Shown: in pieces, positions 8,018 through 16,276 of the stretch
Numbering within the stretch: position 1 is the stretch's first letter
Layout: every line of letters starts with the position of its first letter
Source of the DNA: Streptomyces carpinensis
GTDB lineage: Bacteria > Actinomycetota > Actinomycetes > Streptomycetales > Streptomycetaceae
Direction: 5' to 3'
Length of the DNA stretch: 44,505 nucleotides
Assembly (NCBI RefSeq): GCF_002154505.1
Contig: NZ_MUBM01000008.1
Location: 1 to 44,505 of the forward strand
Translations under genes and position numbers: made by a program
Notes under the pieces: generated by a model
What the model was told of the DNA's origin: nothing
What the model saw: the letters and a program-made list of their open reading frames with translations, nothing else
The model's database searches: none

Positions 8018-9512
8018 CGTCCGGGTGGCCGCCGCCCTTGCGGGCCGCCTTCGCCTTCTCCGCCACCGCCGTCAGCGGCTTGGCGATGTCCTCCAGGGAG
8101 CGCCGTTCGGCGCTGACCGCGAGGAAGGCGGCCACCAGGCCCGCGGCGCACATCAGCGCGGCGCCGATGGAGAAGGCGAGGACCGTGTCGCCGACCTTGC
8201 CGGTGCCGGTGAGGTCGGCGAAGAGCATCGGGCCGCTGATACCGCCGGCCGCGGTGCCGATGGCGTAGAAGAAGGCGATGGACATCGCCCTGGTCTCCAT
8301 CGGGAAGATCTCGGAGACGGTCAGGTAGGCGCTGGAGGCGCCGGCCGAGGCGAAGAACAGCACCACGCACCAGCAGGCCGTCAGGGTTCCCGCGCTCAGC
8401 GAGCCGCCGCCGAACAGCCAGGCCGTGCCGAACAGGAGCAGACCGGACAGCAGGTAGGTGGAGGAGATCATCACCCGGCGGCCGACCGTGTCGAAGAGCT
8501 TGCCGAGCAGCAGCGGGCCCATGAAGTTGCCGACCGCGATGACGGCGAAGTAGTAGCCGGTGCGGTCGGAGGGGATGTTGAAGAACTTGGTCAGGATGGC
8601 GCCGAAGCCGAAGGTGATCGCGTTGTAGAGGAAGGCCTGGCCGATGAAGAGGGAGAAGCCGAGGACGGCCCTGCTGCGGTACTCGGCGAAGACCGTGCGG
8701 CCGATCTCGACGAAGCTCACGCTCCTGCGCTGGTGGATGGTGATCTCGCCGTGCGGCTCGGGCAGCGGCTGTCCCCTCTCCGCCGCGATCCGGCCCTCGA
8801 TGTCGGCCACCACCTCCTCGGCCTCGCGGTCCCTGCCGTGGATCAGCAGCCAGCGCGGGCTCTCGGGGACGTGGCGGCGGACCAGGAGGATCACCAGCGC
8901 CAGGACCGCGCCCAGGGCGAACGTCGTCCGCCAGCCCACGTCGGCGGCCAGGATGCCGGTGTTCAGCGCGAGGATCGACAGGAGGGAGCCGCCGACCGCG
9001 CCCACCCAGAAGCTGCCGTTGATGATCAGGTCGACGCGGCCGCGGTAGTTCGCGGGGATCAGCTCGTCGATCGCGGAGTTGATCGCCGCGTACTCGCCGC
9101 CGATGCCGAAGCCGGTCAGGAAGCGGAAGAGGAAGAACCACCAGGCCTGGAAGGAGAGGGCCGTCAGGGCCGTCGCCGCGAGGTACACCGCAAGGGTGAC
9201 CATGAAGAGCTTCTTGCGGCCGTAGCGGTCGGTCAGGCGGCCCCAGAACAGGGCGCCGACGCAGGCGCCCGCCACGTAGAGGGCCGCGGCCACGCCCGTG
9301 ACCTGACCGGAGCTGATCGCGAGTCCGCTGCCGGGCTCCGACAGCCGGCTGGCGATGTTGCCCACGACCGTGACTTCCAGGCCGTCAAGGATCCATACGG
9401 TGCCGAGACCGATGACGATCGTCCAGTGCCAGCGCGACCAGGGAAGGCGGTCGAGCCGGGCGGGGATACTGGTGGTCACGGTACGGCCGGTGGCCGCGTC
9501 AGCGGTGGCCAT
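7989..9512 (-). CDS. MFS transporter, sugar-porter-like
   Basis: 507 residues from ATG at 9510-9512, preceded by AGGAGGGAG; the frame extends to 9542 without a better site. Twelve membrane segments in two sixes, with a long cytoplasmic loop between TM6 and TM7. Family marks include motif A GRLTDRYGRKK after TM2, its copy GKLFDTVGRR after TM8, and PESPRWLL at the start of the central loop, which is characteristic of sugar and organic-acid porters of the major facilitator superfamily. The N-terminal 35 residues are cytoplasmic. The substrate is not predictable from these marks. Its neighbours do not encode a catabolic pathway. Confidence 0.9.
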   Translation of the reverse strand: MATADAATGRTVTTSIPARLDRLPWSRWHWTIVIGLGTVWILDGLEVTVVGNIASRLSEPGSGLAISSGQVTGVAAALYVAGACVGALFWGRLTDRYGRKKLFMVTLAVYLAATALTALSFQAWWFFLFRFLTGFGIGGEYAAINSAIDELIPANYRGRVDLIINGSFWVGAVGGSLLSILALNTGILAADVGWRTTFALGAVLALVILLVRRHVPESPRWLLIHGRDREAEEVVADIEGRIAAERGQPLPEPHGEITIHQRRSVSFVEIGRTVFAEYRSRAVLGFSLFIGQAFLYNAITFGFGAILTKFFNIPSDRTGYYFAVIAVGNFMGPLLLGKLFDTVGRRVMISSTYLLSGLLLFGTAWLFGGGSLSAGTLTACWCVVLFFASAGASSAYLTVSEIFPMETRAMSIAFFYAIGTAAGGISGPMLFADLTGTGKVGDTVLAFSIGAALMCAAGLVAAFLAVSAERRSLEDIAKPLTAVAEKAKAARKGGGHPDVTPPSSNPA

Positions 9513-9622
9513 GGGCTCCCTCCTCGTCGAGCGGAACGCCATGCGGGTTCCCTCTGATCGACGGGATCACGCCCGGGGCGGGGCCGACCGGCCCACCCGG
9601 TACCCAGCGACCGGCCGGCGGC

Positions 9623-10945
9623 CTACGCCCCCAGCACCCGCGACACCGTGTAGATCAGCAGCCCCGCCAGCGAGCCCACCACCGTGCCGTTGATGCGGAT
9701 GAACTGCAGGTCGCGGCCGATGTGGGCCTCGATCTTGCGGGTGGTGTGCTCGGCGTCCCAGCTCGCCACCGTGTCGGTGATCAGGGAGGTGATCTCCTTG
9801 CGGTAGGTCGTCACCACGTACACCGCCGCGCCCTCCACCCAGCGGTCGACCTTGCCCTGCGCCTTGGAGTCCACGGCCATCCGGGCGCCCAGGGAGAGCA
9901 GGGAGGCCCGCACCCGCAGCCGCAGCTCGCTGCGCTCGTCCTCCGCCGCCGCGACGATCATGGACCGTACGGCCGTCCAGGCCGACGCGATCAGGTCCTG
10001 GACCTCGCCACGGCCCAGCACGTCGCCCTTGAGCCGCTCCACCCGCGCGCGTGTGTCGCTGTCGGACTGGAGGTCGGAGGCGAAGTCGGTGAGGAAGCGG
10101 TCCAGCGCCCCGCGCGCCGGGTGACTGGGCATGTCCCGCATCTCGGTGACGAAACGCAGCAGCTCCCTGTAGACGCGCTCCCCGACCTTGCGGTCGACGA
10201 ACTTCGGCGTCCAGCCGGGCGCGCCGCCCTGCACGGCGTCCATCACGGAGTCGCCGTGCAGCACCAGCCAGTCGTGCGCACGCGTGACGACCAGGTCGAC
10301 GACCCGTTTGTGGCCGCCGTCGGCGACGATCTTCTCCAGCATCTTGCCGAGGCCGGGCGCGATCTCCTGGGCGCCCGCCCGGCGAGTGATCGCCTCGCCG
10401 ACCACCGCCTGCACGTCCGAGTCGCGCAGCACCGTCAGGGCGCCGCGCAGCGCGGTGGCCAGCTCGGCGGTCACCCGGTCCGCGTGCTCCGGGTGGGCGA
10501 GCCAGGCGCCCAGGCGGCTGCCGATCCCCACGGCGCGCAGCCGCTGGCGCACCACGTCCTCGGAGAGGAAGTTCTCGCCGACGAACTCACCCAGCGAGAT
10601 GCCGAGCTGGTCCTTCTTGGTCGGGATGATCGCGGTGTGCGGGATGGGCAGGCCCAGGGGGTGGCGGAAGAGGGCGGTGACGGCGAACCAGTCGGCCAGG
10701 GCGCCCACCATGCCCGCCTCGGTGGCCGCGGCGACATAGCCCGCCCAGGCGCCGGCGCCCGCGTGCTCGGCCCACTTGGCGAGGACGTAGACCACGGCCA
10801 CGAACAGCAGCATCGCGGTCGCTGTCAGCTTCATCCGGCGCACCCCGCGCCGGCGCTCCTCGTCGGCGGGGCTGAACACGGTCATCGCACGGTGCGAGAC
10901 GGCGGCCTGCGCCTCTCCCGAGCCGGCCTGTGTCGTTTGTTCCAT
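9623..10945 (-). CDS. DUF445 family membrane-anchored protein
   Basis: 440 residues from ATG at 10945 (ATG 10957 is also possible). The frame stays open to 11230, but the upstream part is a repetitive arginine-rich reading of the promoter region and is unlikely to be translated. There is a hydrophobic segment near the N-terminus (TATAMLLFVAVVYVLA), the conserved family block EAGMVGALADWFAVTALFRHP, then a long helical amphipathic body, and a final hydrophobic segment GSLAGLLIYTVSRVL. DUF445 proteins are inner-membrane proteins of unknown function. The gene is divergent from the GDSL esterase gene. Confidence 0.85.
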   Translation of the reverse strand: MEQTTQAGSGEAQAAVSHRAMTVFSPADEERRRGVRRMKLTATAMLLFVAVVYVLAKWAEHAGAGAWAGYVAAATEAGMVGALADWFAVTALFRHPLGLPIPHTAIIPTKKDQLGISLGEFVGENFLSEDVVRQRLRAVGIGSRLGAWLAHPEHADRVTAELATALRGALTVLRDSDVQAVVGEAITRRAGAQEIAPGLGKMLEKIVADGGHKRVVDLVVTRAHDWLVLHGDSVMDAVQGGAPGWTPKFVDRKVGERVYRELLRFVTEMRDMPSHPARGALDRFLTDFASDLQSDSDTRARVERLKGDVLGRGEVQDLIASAWTAVRSMIVAAAEDERSELRLRVRASLLSLGARMAVDSKAQGKVDRWVEGAAVYVVTTYRKEITSLITDTVASWDAEHTTRKIEAHIGRDLQFIRINGTVVGSLAGLLIYTVSRVLGA

Positions 10946-11234
10946 CCACCGTTCCATCCACTCGACCCGTCGGCTCCGCCCCGAGTCCTTCGGCTCCGTC
11001 CGAGCCGCTCGGCTCGCTCGACCCGTTCGGTTCCGCTCCGGTCCTCGGGTTCCGTTACAGTCCTTCGGCTCCGCCGCACCGGGCTTCGGGGCCACCCGTT
11101 CGATGATCGCCCACGAGTCCCGTACACAATTGTCCCTGCCTGACCGACTCCCGGAACGGAACAGAAGTTCCCGTCGTCTGTCGGAAGAGGACCGGAGCGC
11201 TGGGCTCCCGCCGCCGGAGGAGAACATCACCCGT

Positions 11235-12581
11235 ATGACCAGGCGTCACGGCTACAGCCTGCTCGCCGCGATCGTCACGCTGATCGTGGCCGCTTCCGCC
11301 GTTCTCTACGGCGTGCTCACCTCCGACGACGGCACGTCCACCGGCGCCCTCGGCACCCGGCGCGGGAGCCACAACTCGGCCGCGCCCGCCTCCACAGGGC
11401 TCTGGGTGGGCGCCTGGGCCGCCGCCCCGGCCGCCGCCGAGCCCGGTACGGAGAGCCTCGGCATGGCGGGCCGCTCGGTGCGCAACGTCGTGCACACCGG
11501 CGTCGCGGGTACGAGTGCCCGTATCACGCTGTCCAATCTCTACGGCCAGTCGCCGCTGACGATCACGCACGCCACGATCGCGGTCGCCGCCTCCAGGGGC
11601 ACCGGATCCGGCGGCACCGCCGCCGCCGCGCCGGACACGATGCGGCGGCTCACCTTCTCCGGCGCGCCGAGCGTCGTCGTCCCCGCGGGCGGCCATGTGG
11701 TGAGCGACGCCGTCCGAATAGCCGTGCCGCAGGACACGGACGTCCTGGTCACCACCTACTCCCCCACCCCCTCCGGCCCGGTCACCCTGCATCCGCACGC
11801 CCGCCAGGTCTCCTACGTCGCCCAGGGCGACCACACCGAGGACGTGACCGGCACGCCGTACACCGAGCGGACGCCGTCCTGGCGGTACCTGACCGCGCTG
11901 GACCTGCTCAGCGACCAGGCGGACGGGACCGTCGTCGTCCTCGGCGACTCGATCACCGACGGCATCACCTCGACCGTCGACGCCAACCGCCGCTGGACCG
12001 ACGTCCTCTCGGAGCGGCTGCTGGCCGCCGGCGCGGAGCACCGGGACGTGCCCCGCTACAGCGTCGTCAACGAGGGCATCAGCGGGAACCAGGTGCTCGC
12101 CGACGGGCTCGGGCGGCCCGCGGACAACCCCAGCGGGCTGCACCGCTTCTCGCGGGACGTGCTCGATCGCACGAACGTGAAGGTCGTCGTCGTCGACCTC
12201 GGCATCAACGACATACTGCGCAACCGTCGGACGCCCGAGCCCGCGAAGATCGTCAACGGCCTGCGCTCACTGGTGCGGCAGGCCCACGCGCGCGGGCTGA
12301 AGGTCGTCGGCGCCACGCTGATGCCCGCCGCGGGCCACCCGGGGTGGTCGACGACGCGGGAGGCGGTACGGCAGCAGGTCAACGCCGCGATCCGGGCCGG
12401 GGACGTGTACGACGCCGTCGTCGACTTCGACCGGGCGCTGCGCGACCCGCACGACCCGCGGCGGCTGCGGGCCGCGTACGACTCCGGCGACCATCTGCAC
12501 CCCAGCGACCTGGGGTTCCGCAAGATGGGCGAGGTGTTCGACCTGGGGAATCTGTGGGGGACGGTGCAGAGGGGGGTCTGA
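11235..12581 (+). CDS. Exported SGNH/GDSL hydrolase
   Basis: 448 residues from ATG 11235, with GGAGGAGA some 12 bases upstream; a 44-residue longer frame lacks support. Residues 8-28 form an uncleaved signal anchor or signal peptide. The SGNH fold begins after a beta-rich N-terminal domain: block I GDSITDG with nucleophile S239, block II Gly in NEGISGNQ, block III GINDI, and block V DHLHPSD with D419 and H422. Family members cleave esters of lipids, sugars or cell-wall polymers outside the cell. Three of the four SGNH consensus residues (S, G, N, H) are in their usual blocks, and the fourth is also seen. It is convergent with the DUF1707 gene, with four bases between stops. Confidence 0.9.
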   Translation: MTRRHGYSLLAAIVTLIVAASAVLYGVLTSDDGTSTGALGTRRGSHNSAAPASTGLWVGAWAAAPAAAEPGTESLGMAGRSVRNVVHTGVAGTSARITLSNLYGQSPLTITHATIAVAASRGTGSGGTAAAAPDTMRRLTFSGAPSVVVPAGGHVVSDAVRIAVPQDTDVLVTTYSPTPSGPVTLHPHARQVSYVAQGDHTEDVTGTPYTERTPSWRYLTALDLLSDQADGTVVVLGDSITDGITSTVDANRRWTDVLSERLLAAGAEHRDVPRYSVVNEGISGNQVLADGLGRPADNPSGLHRFSRDVLDRTNVKVVVVDLGINDILRNRRTPEPAKIVNGLRSLVRQAHARGLKVVGATLMPAAGHPGWSTTREAVRQQVNAAIRAGDVYDAVVDFDRALRDPHDPRRLRAAYDSGDHLHPSDLGFRKMGEVFDLGNLWGTVQRGV

Positions 12582-12585
12582 GCCG

Positions 12586-13332
12586 TCAGTAGTGCCGGTT
12601 CCTGCGGCGGTCGCGCTGCTCCCAGCGCTCCTCGCGGCGTGCCGCCTGCAGTTCGCGGCGCTCGGCCCTGCGGTCCAGCTTCTCCTGGCGGCGCTCCTCC
12701 TTCAGGCGGAGCCGTTCCGCCCTGGTGAGCTTGCGCTCCACTCCCACGCCGCCCCAGAAGGCGAAGCCCGTCACGATCACGCGCGGGGCGCCCGGCTCCC
12801 CGGGTACGCCCTCCTCGCGGTGGTCGAAGCCGCCCATGATGCCGATGCCGCGCACGACCACCTCGACGCCGGGCGGCACGATGATCTGCATCCCGCCCAT
12901 GATGGCCACGCAGTTGATCTCGACCTCGCGGTCGGCGAAGTTCGCCTCGCGCAGGTCGATCTCCCCTCCGCCCCAGAAGGTGAAGCAGTTGAACCGCTTG
13001 GGCACGGTCCAGGTCCCCTTGCGCTGGAACCCGGACATGACGGCGACGGCCCACGACGAGGTGCCCTCGCCGCCGACCACCCGCCCCGGCCAACTTCCGT
13101 CTTCCTGAGGCGCCTTGTTCAGGGACACCGCCGGAGCGGCGGCCTGCGCGGCGGGCAGGTCACGGGTGAGCGGAGCCAGATCCCCGTACGTGCGCGCCTT
13201 GTAGGTCGCCTCCAGGCGCTCCTCGAACTCCGCCATGTCCAGCCGCCCTTCGGCGAGGGCGTCCCGCAGGACCTCGGCGACTCGTTCACGATCGGCGTCG
13301 GAGGCGCGCAGCTCCGGGGCATCGTCGGTCAT
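12586..13332 (-). CDS. DUF1707 / LiaF-like C-terminal domain protein
   Basis: 248 residues. Residues 5-60 are a DUF1707 domain (RASDADRERVAEVL, then GRLDMAEFEERL and a TYGDLAPL end), common in actinobacterial SHOCT-like and envelope-stress proteins. Residues 95-205 form a beta-helix-like region of the cell-wall-active antibiotic response type: FTFWGGGEIDLR, VEINCVAIMGG, VEVVVRGIGIMGG and VTGFAFWGG strands. The last 45 residues are a highly charged Arg/Glu helix likely to form a coiled coil or bind an acidic partner. There is no membrane segment. It lies just downstream of the ABC operon in the same direction (33 bases). Confidence 0.85.
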   Translation of the reverse strand: MTDDAPELRASDADRERVAEVLRDALAEGRLDMAEFEERLEATYKARTYGDLAPLTRDLPAAQAAAPAVSLNKAPQEDGSWPGRVVGGEGTSSWAVAVMSGFQRKGTWTVPKRFNCFTFWGGGEIDLREANFADREVEINCVAIMGGMQIIVPPGVEVVVRGIGIMGGFDHREEGVPGEPGAPRVIVTGFAFWGGVGVERKLTRAERLRLKEERRQEKLDRRAERRELQAARREERWEQRDRRRNRHY

Positions 13333-13365
13333 GCGGAGCAGCCTACGAGTTCCCCGCTCGGGAGG

Positions 13366-14394
13366 CTACGAGGCCGCGCGTTCCGCACCGGCCGCCGACC
13401 CCGCGTACATCTTCGCGATCACCGCCTCGATGTCCGGCTCCCGCACCGACAGGTCCACCAGCGGGTACCCGTCCGCGATCCGCGCCACCAGCGGCGCCGC
13501 CGACTCGGCGGCCGGAAAGGCCAGCCACTGCCGCGGCCCCTCCACTCGCACCACGCGCGCGCCGGGCACCTCGATCGGCGGCAGCTCCCGCTCCAGGTCG
13601 ACCACCAGGGTGCGTTCGCCCCCGCCCGCCTCGTGCAGCCCGGCCAGCGGGCCGTCGTACATCAGGCGCCCGTGGTCGATGACCATCACCCGCGAGCACA
13701 ACTGCTCGATGTCCTGCAGGTCGTGCGTGGTCAGCAGCACCGTGGTGCCGCGCTCGGCGTTCAGGTCGCGCAGGAACCCGCGGACCCTGGCCTTGCTGAT
13801 CACGTCCAGGCCGATGGTCGGCTCGTCGAGGTAGAGGACCTCCGGGTCGTGCAGCAGGGCAGCCGCGATGTCGCCGCGCATGCGCTGGCCCAGGGAGAGC
13901 TGGCGCACCGGGACGTCCAGCAGGTCGGCCAGTTCGAGGAGCTCGACGCAGCGGTCGAGATTCTCGCGGTAACGGGCGTCGGGGATGCGGTACATGCGGT
14001 GCATCAGCCGGTAGGAGTCGATCAGCGGCAGGTCCCACCACAGCGTCGTACGCTGCCCGAACACCACCCCGATGCGCTGCGCGAGCCGCGTCCGCTCACG
14101 GGAGGGGTCGATCCCGGCGACGCGCAGCCGGCCGCCGCTGGGGGTGAGGATGCCCGTGAGCATCTTGATCGTCGTCGACTTGCCGGCGCCGTTCGGGCCG
14201 ATGTAGCCGACCATCTCGCCGCGCGCCACGGAGAAGGAGATCGCGTCGACCGCACGCACCTGCCGCCGTTCCCTCTTGAGGAACCCGGTCCTCTTGCGCA
14301 CGTCGAAGACCTTCTCGACGCGGTCGAGTTCGATGAAACCCGGGTCCGCGGAGTCCGCGTCCGCGAAGCCGCCGTCCACTCCCATGACAACCAT
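13366..14394 (-). CDS. ABC transporter ATP-binding protein (NatA/COG4586-like)
   Basis: 342 residues. Walker A GPNGAGKS (66-73), signature LSLGQ (166-170), Walker B VLYLDEP (about 186-192), D-loop and H-loop His 224 are all intact. Between the N-terminus and Walker A there is a family-specific insert rich in basic residues (RKRTGFLKRERR), seen in the COG4586 group. The C-terminal 80 residues form an extra beta-rich domain. It powers the two ABC-2 permeases encoded immediately upstream; six bases separate it from the first permease gene. Start at ATG 14394, with ATG 14385 possible. Confidence 0.93.
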   Translation of the reverse strand: MVVMGVDGGFADADSADPGFIELDRVEKVFDVRKRTGFLKRERRQVRAVDAISFSVARGEMVGYIGPNGAGKSTTIKMLTGILTPSGGRLRVAGIDPSRERTRLAQRIGVVFGQRTTLWWDLPLIDSYRLMHRMYRIPDARYRENLDRCVELLELADLLDVPVRQLSLGQRMRGDIAAALLHDPEVLYLDEPTIGLDVISKARVRGFLRDLNAERGTTVLLTTHDLQDIEQLCSRVMVIDHGRLMYDGPLAGLHEAGGGERTLVVDLERELPPIEVPGARVVRVEGPRQWLAFPAAESAAPLVARIADGYPLVDLSVREPDIEAVIAKMYAGSAAGAERAAS

Positions 14395-14400
14395 GTCCCT

Positions 14401-15291
14401 TCAGCTCCCCGTGCTCCGATACGACCGCAGCCCCACGCGCCAGGCCAGCCCCGCCAGCGCGCAGCAGCCCACCGCGACCAGCGGCGAGGCGAACGCCGTC
14501 CACCCCGGCAGCCCCAGCGGAAACGGCCGCCCGAGCACGTAGCTCGCGGGCAGCCAGTTGACGAACGCCAGCGGCAGGACGAAGGTCACCCCGCGCACCA
14601 GCTCCCGCCCGAAGACGGTGGGCGGGTACTGAAGCAGCGTGGCGCCGCCGTAAGTGAAGGCGTTCTGCACCTCGGAGGCGTCCTGCGCCACGAACTGGAA
14701 GGCCGCCCCCGCGACGAACACCGCGCAGAAGATCCCGCAGCCGCTCAGCAGCATCACCGGCATCAGCAGCACCTTCAGTGCGGTCCAGTGCAGGTGGTCG
14801 AGCGCGAGCAGTGCGTAACCCAGCACCAGCATCCCCTGCGTGACCCGGCCCAGGCGGCGCAGCGCGAAGCGGTCCGCGGCGACCTGGGCGAGCACCGGGG
14901 CCGGGCGGACCAGCAGCGTGTCCAGCGTCCCGTCCCGCACCCGCCGGCCCAGCCGGTCCATCGAGCCGATCGCGAGGTCGGCCAGCCCGAAGGAGGTGCT
15001 GGACAGCCCGTAGAGGAACGCGATCTCCGGCAGCGTGTAGCCGCCGAGCGCGTCCACGCGGGAGAACATCAGCAGGATCGCCACGAAGTCCAGCGCGGTC
15101 ACCGCGAAGTTCCCGAACGTGGTCATGATGAAGGAGGCCCGGTAGGCCATCGTGGAGCGCAGCCACATCCCGGCGATCAGGCGGTACGCCCGCAGCCCTT
15201 CCGCGAGCCGGCTGCCGGATGCGGGCGCGGCGGCTTCGGACGAAGCAGCCGAAGCGGACGCGGACGACGCGGGCTCGGTGATCTCAGCCAC
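14401..15291 (-). CDS. ABC-2 type permease (DUF990-like), second gene of the exporter operon
   Basis: 296 residues. After a Ser/Ala-rich N-terminal stretch of about 30 residues, six membrane segments are visible (around residues 52-72, 82-100, 138-160, 166-190, 205-225 and 262-285). The pattern resembles COG4587/COG3694 ABC-2 permeases, which form heterodimers. Its start overlaps the end of the upstream permease gene by eight bases, so the two are likely translationally coupled. The exported compound is unknown. Confidence 0.88.
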   Translation of the reverse strand: MAEITEPASSASASAASSEAAAPASGSRLAEGLRAYRLIAGMWLRSTMAYRASFIMTTFGNFAVTALDFVAILLMFSRVDALGGYTLPEIAFLYGLSSTSFGLADLAIGSMDRLGRRVRDGTLDTLLVRPAPVLAQVAADRFALRRLGRVTQGMLVLGYALLALDHLHWTALKVLLMPVMLLSGCGIFCAVFVAGAAFQFVAQDASEVQNAFTYGGATLLQYPPTVFGRELVRGVTFVLPLAFVNWLPASYVLGRPFPLGLPGWTAFASPLVAVGCCALAGLAWRVGLRSYRSTGS

Positions 15292-16084
15292 CCTGCACCA
15301 CCACCCGCCGTGTCGCCGCCGTCTGCACCAGCCGCCCCGCCGCCAGCAGCGCCACCGCCCAGGCGCCCTGGAAGGCGTACGTGCCGGGCGGGGCCGCCCG
15401 GCCCAGCAGAACGTCGGCCGGGGCCTGCAGCAGCGACGACCACGGCAGCGCCCGGACCACTTCGCCGAGGGCGCCCGGGAAGACGTTCAGCGGCAGCAGC
15501 ATCCCCGAGCAGAAGATCCCGCCCAGCCACGCCATCTGCACCACGCCGGTCCCGTCCATCAGCCAGAACGCGCTCAGCGCGACCAGGAACCTGATCCCGA
15601 AGCTCACCAGCATCGCCAGCAGCACCGCGCCGAGGAACGCCGTCCAGGTCAGCGCGTCGGTGGGCAGCGCGACGGGGAAGAACAGCGCCCCGAACACGAA
15701 GGGCACCACCCCGCGGCCCAGCAGCTGGAACAGCGCCCGGCCCAGGTCTGCCGCCAGCCACCACAGCTGAAGATCGGCGGGCCGGTAGAGGTCGATCGCG
15801 ATGTCACCCGTACGGATGCGCTCCAGCAGCTCGTCCTCGACGCCGCCCCCGCCGATCGCGAGCGTGGACAGAAAGGCCTGTCCCAGCCAGACGTACGTCA
15901 CGGCCTGGCCGCGGTCGTAGCCGCCCAGGTGCGGACGCACGTCCCACAGCGCAAGGTACGTGTACACGAGGATCAGCCCGAACACCGTGTTCGTGAACAC
16001 CCCGGCCGCCGTGGCCGCCCGATACGTCGCGTACCGTCTGAATCCCCCCGCCGCGACGGCCGCGTACAACCGCCCAGCGCCCAC
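15284..16084 (-). CDS. ABC-2 type permease (DUF990-like), first gene of the exporter operon
   Basis: 266 residues from GTG at 16082-16084, preceded by GGAGG with seven bases of spacing; the open frame reaches 16153 but without a site. Six membrane segments with a YRAATAAGVFTNTVF first helix, typical of the paired partner of the next gene. The gene order permease-permease-ATPase on the minus strand, with overlap and 6-base spacing, makes a compact exporter operon. It is divergent from the penicillin-binding-protein gene. Confidence 0.88.
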   Translation of the reverse strand: MGAGRLYAAVAAGGFRRYATYRAATAAGVFTNTVFGLILVYTYLALWDVRPHLGGYDRGQAVTYVWLGQAFLSTLAIGGGGVEDELLERIRTGDIAIDLYRPADLQLWWLAADLGRALFQLLGRGVVPFVFGALFFPVALPTDALTWTAFLGAVLLAMLVSFGIRFLVALSAFWLMDGTGVVQMAWLGGIFCSGMLLPLNVFPGALGEVVRALPWSSLLQAPADVLLGRAAPPGTYAFQGAWAVALLAAGRLVQTAATRRVVVQGG

Positions 16085-16173
16085 GTCACGCCCTCCAAGG
16101 TCCGCCGACACCGAAGCGCAGGAGCCTAGTGCGCGCGCGACGCGGCGTGCCACGCAATTTCCGCCCCGGACAA

Positions 16174-16191
16174 GTTCCCGAGACCGGGAAC
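16174..16191. promoter_or_regulatory. 18-bp palindrome in the PBP / ABC divergent region
   Basis: GTTCCCG (16174-16180) and CGGGAAC (16185-16191) are exact inverted arms around AGAC. It overlaps the putative -35 element of the PBP promoter. Confidence 0.5.
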
Positions 16192-16213
16192 GGAACGCTT
16201 GGTGCGAGAGTCT
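16187..16213 (+). promoter_or_regulatory. Candidate ECF sigma-E-type promoter of the PBP gene
   Basis: GGAAC (16187-16191) and GTCT (16210-16213) with 18 bases between match the general ECF sigma-E pattern of GGAAC...GTCT. In Streptomyces, sigma-E governs cell-envelope genes. The -35 element lies inside a palindrome (16174-16191). Confidence 0.45.
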
Positions 16214-16276
16214 TCATCTGGGGGCGCAGAAGGCGCATGAGGGCGTACGGGAACGTACGACGCGAAACAGGAGTCC

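Noticed and set aside
10958..11100. N-terminal extension of the DUF445 protein with repeats
   Set aside because: The extension is arginine-rich, built from GTCCTTCGGCTCCG-type repeats in the promoter region between divergent genes, and lacks a ribosome site.
12592..15594. A 1,000-codon frame on the plus strand opposite the ABC operon and the DUF1707 gene
   Set aside because: It lies antisense to genes with intact motifs; long open antisense frames are expected at this GC content.
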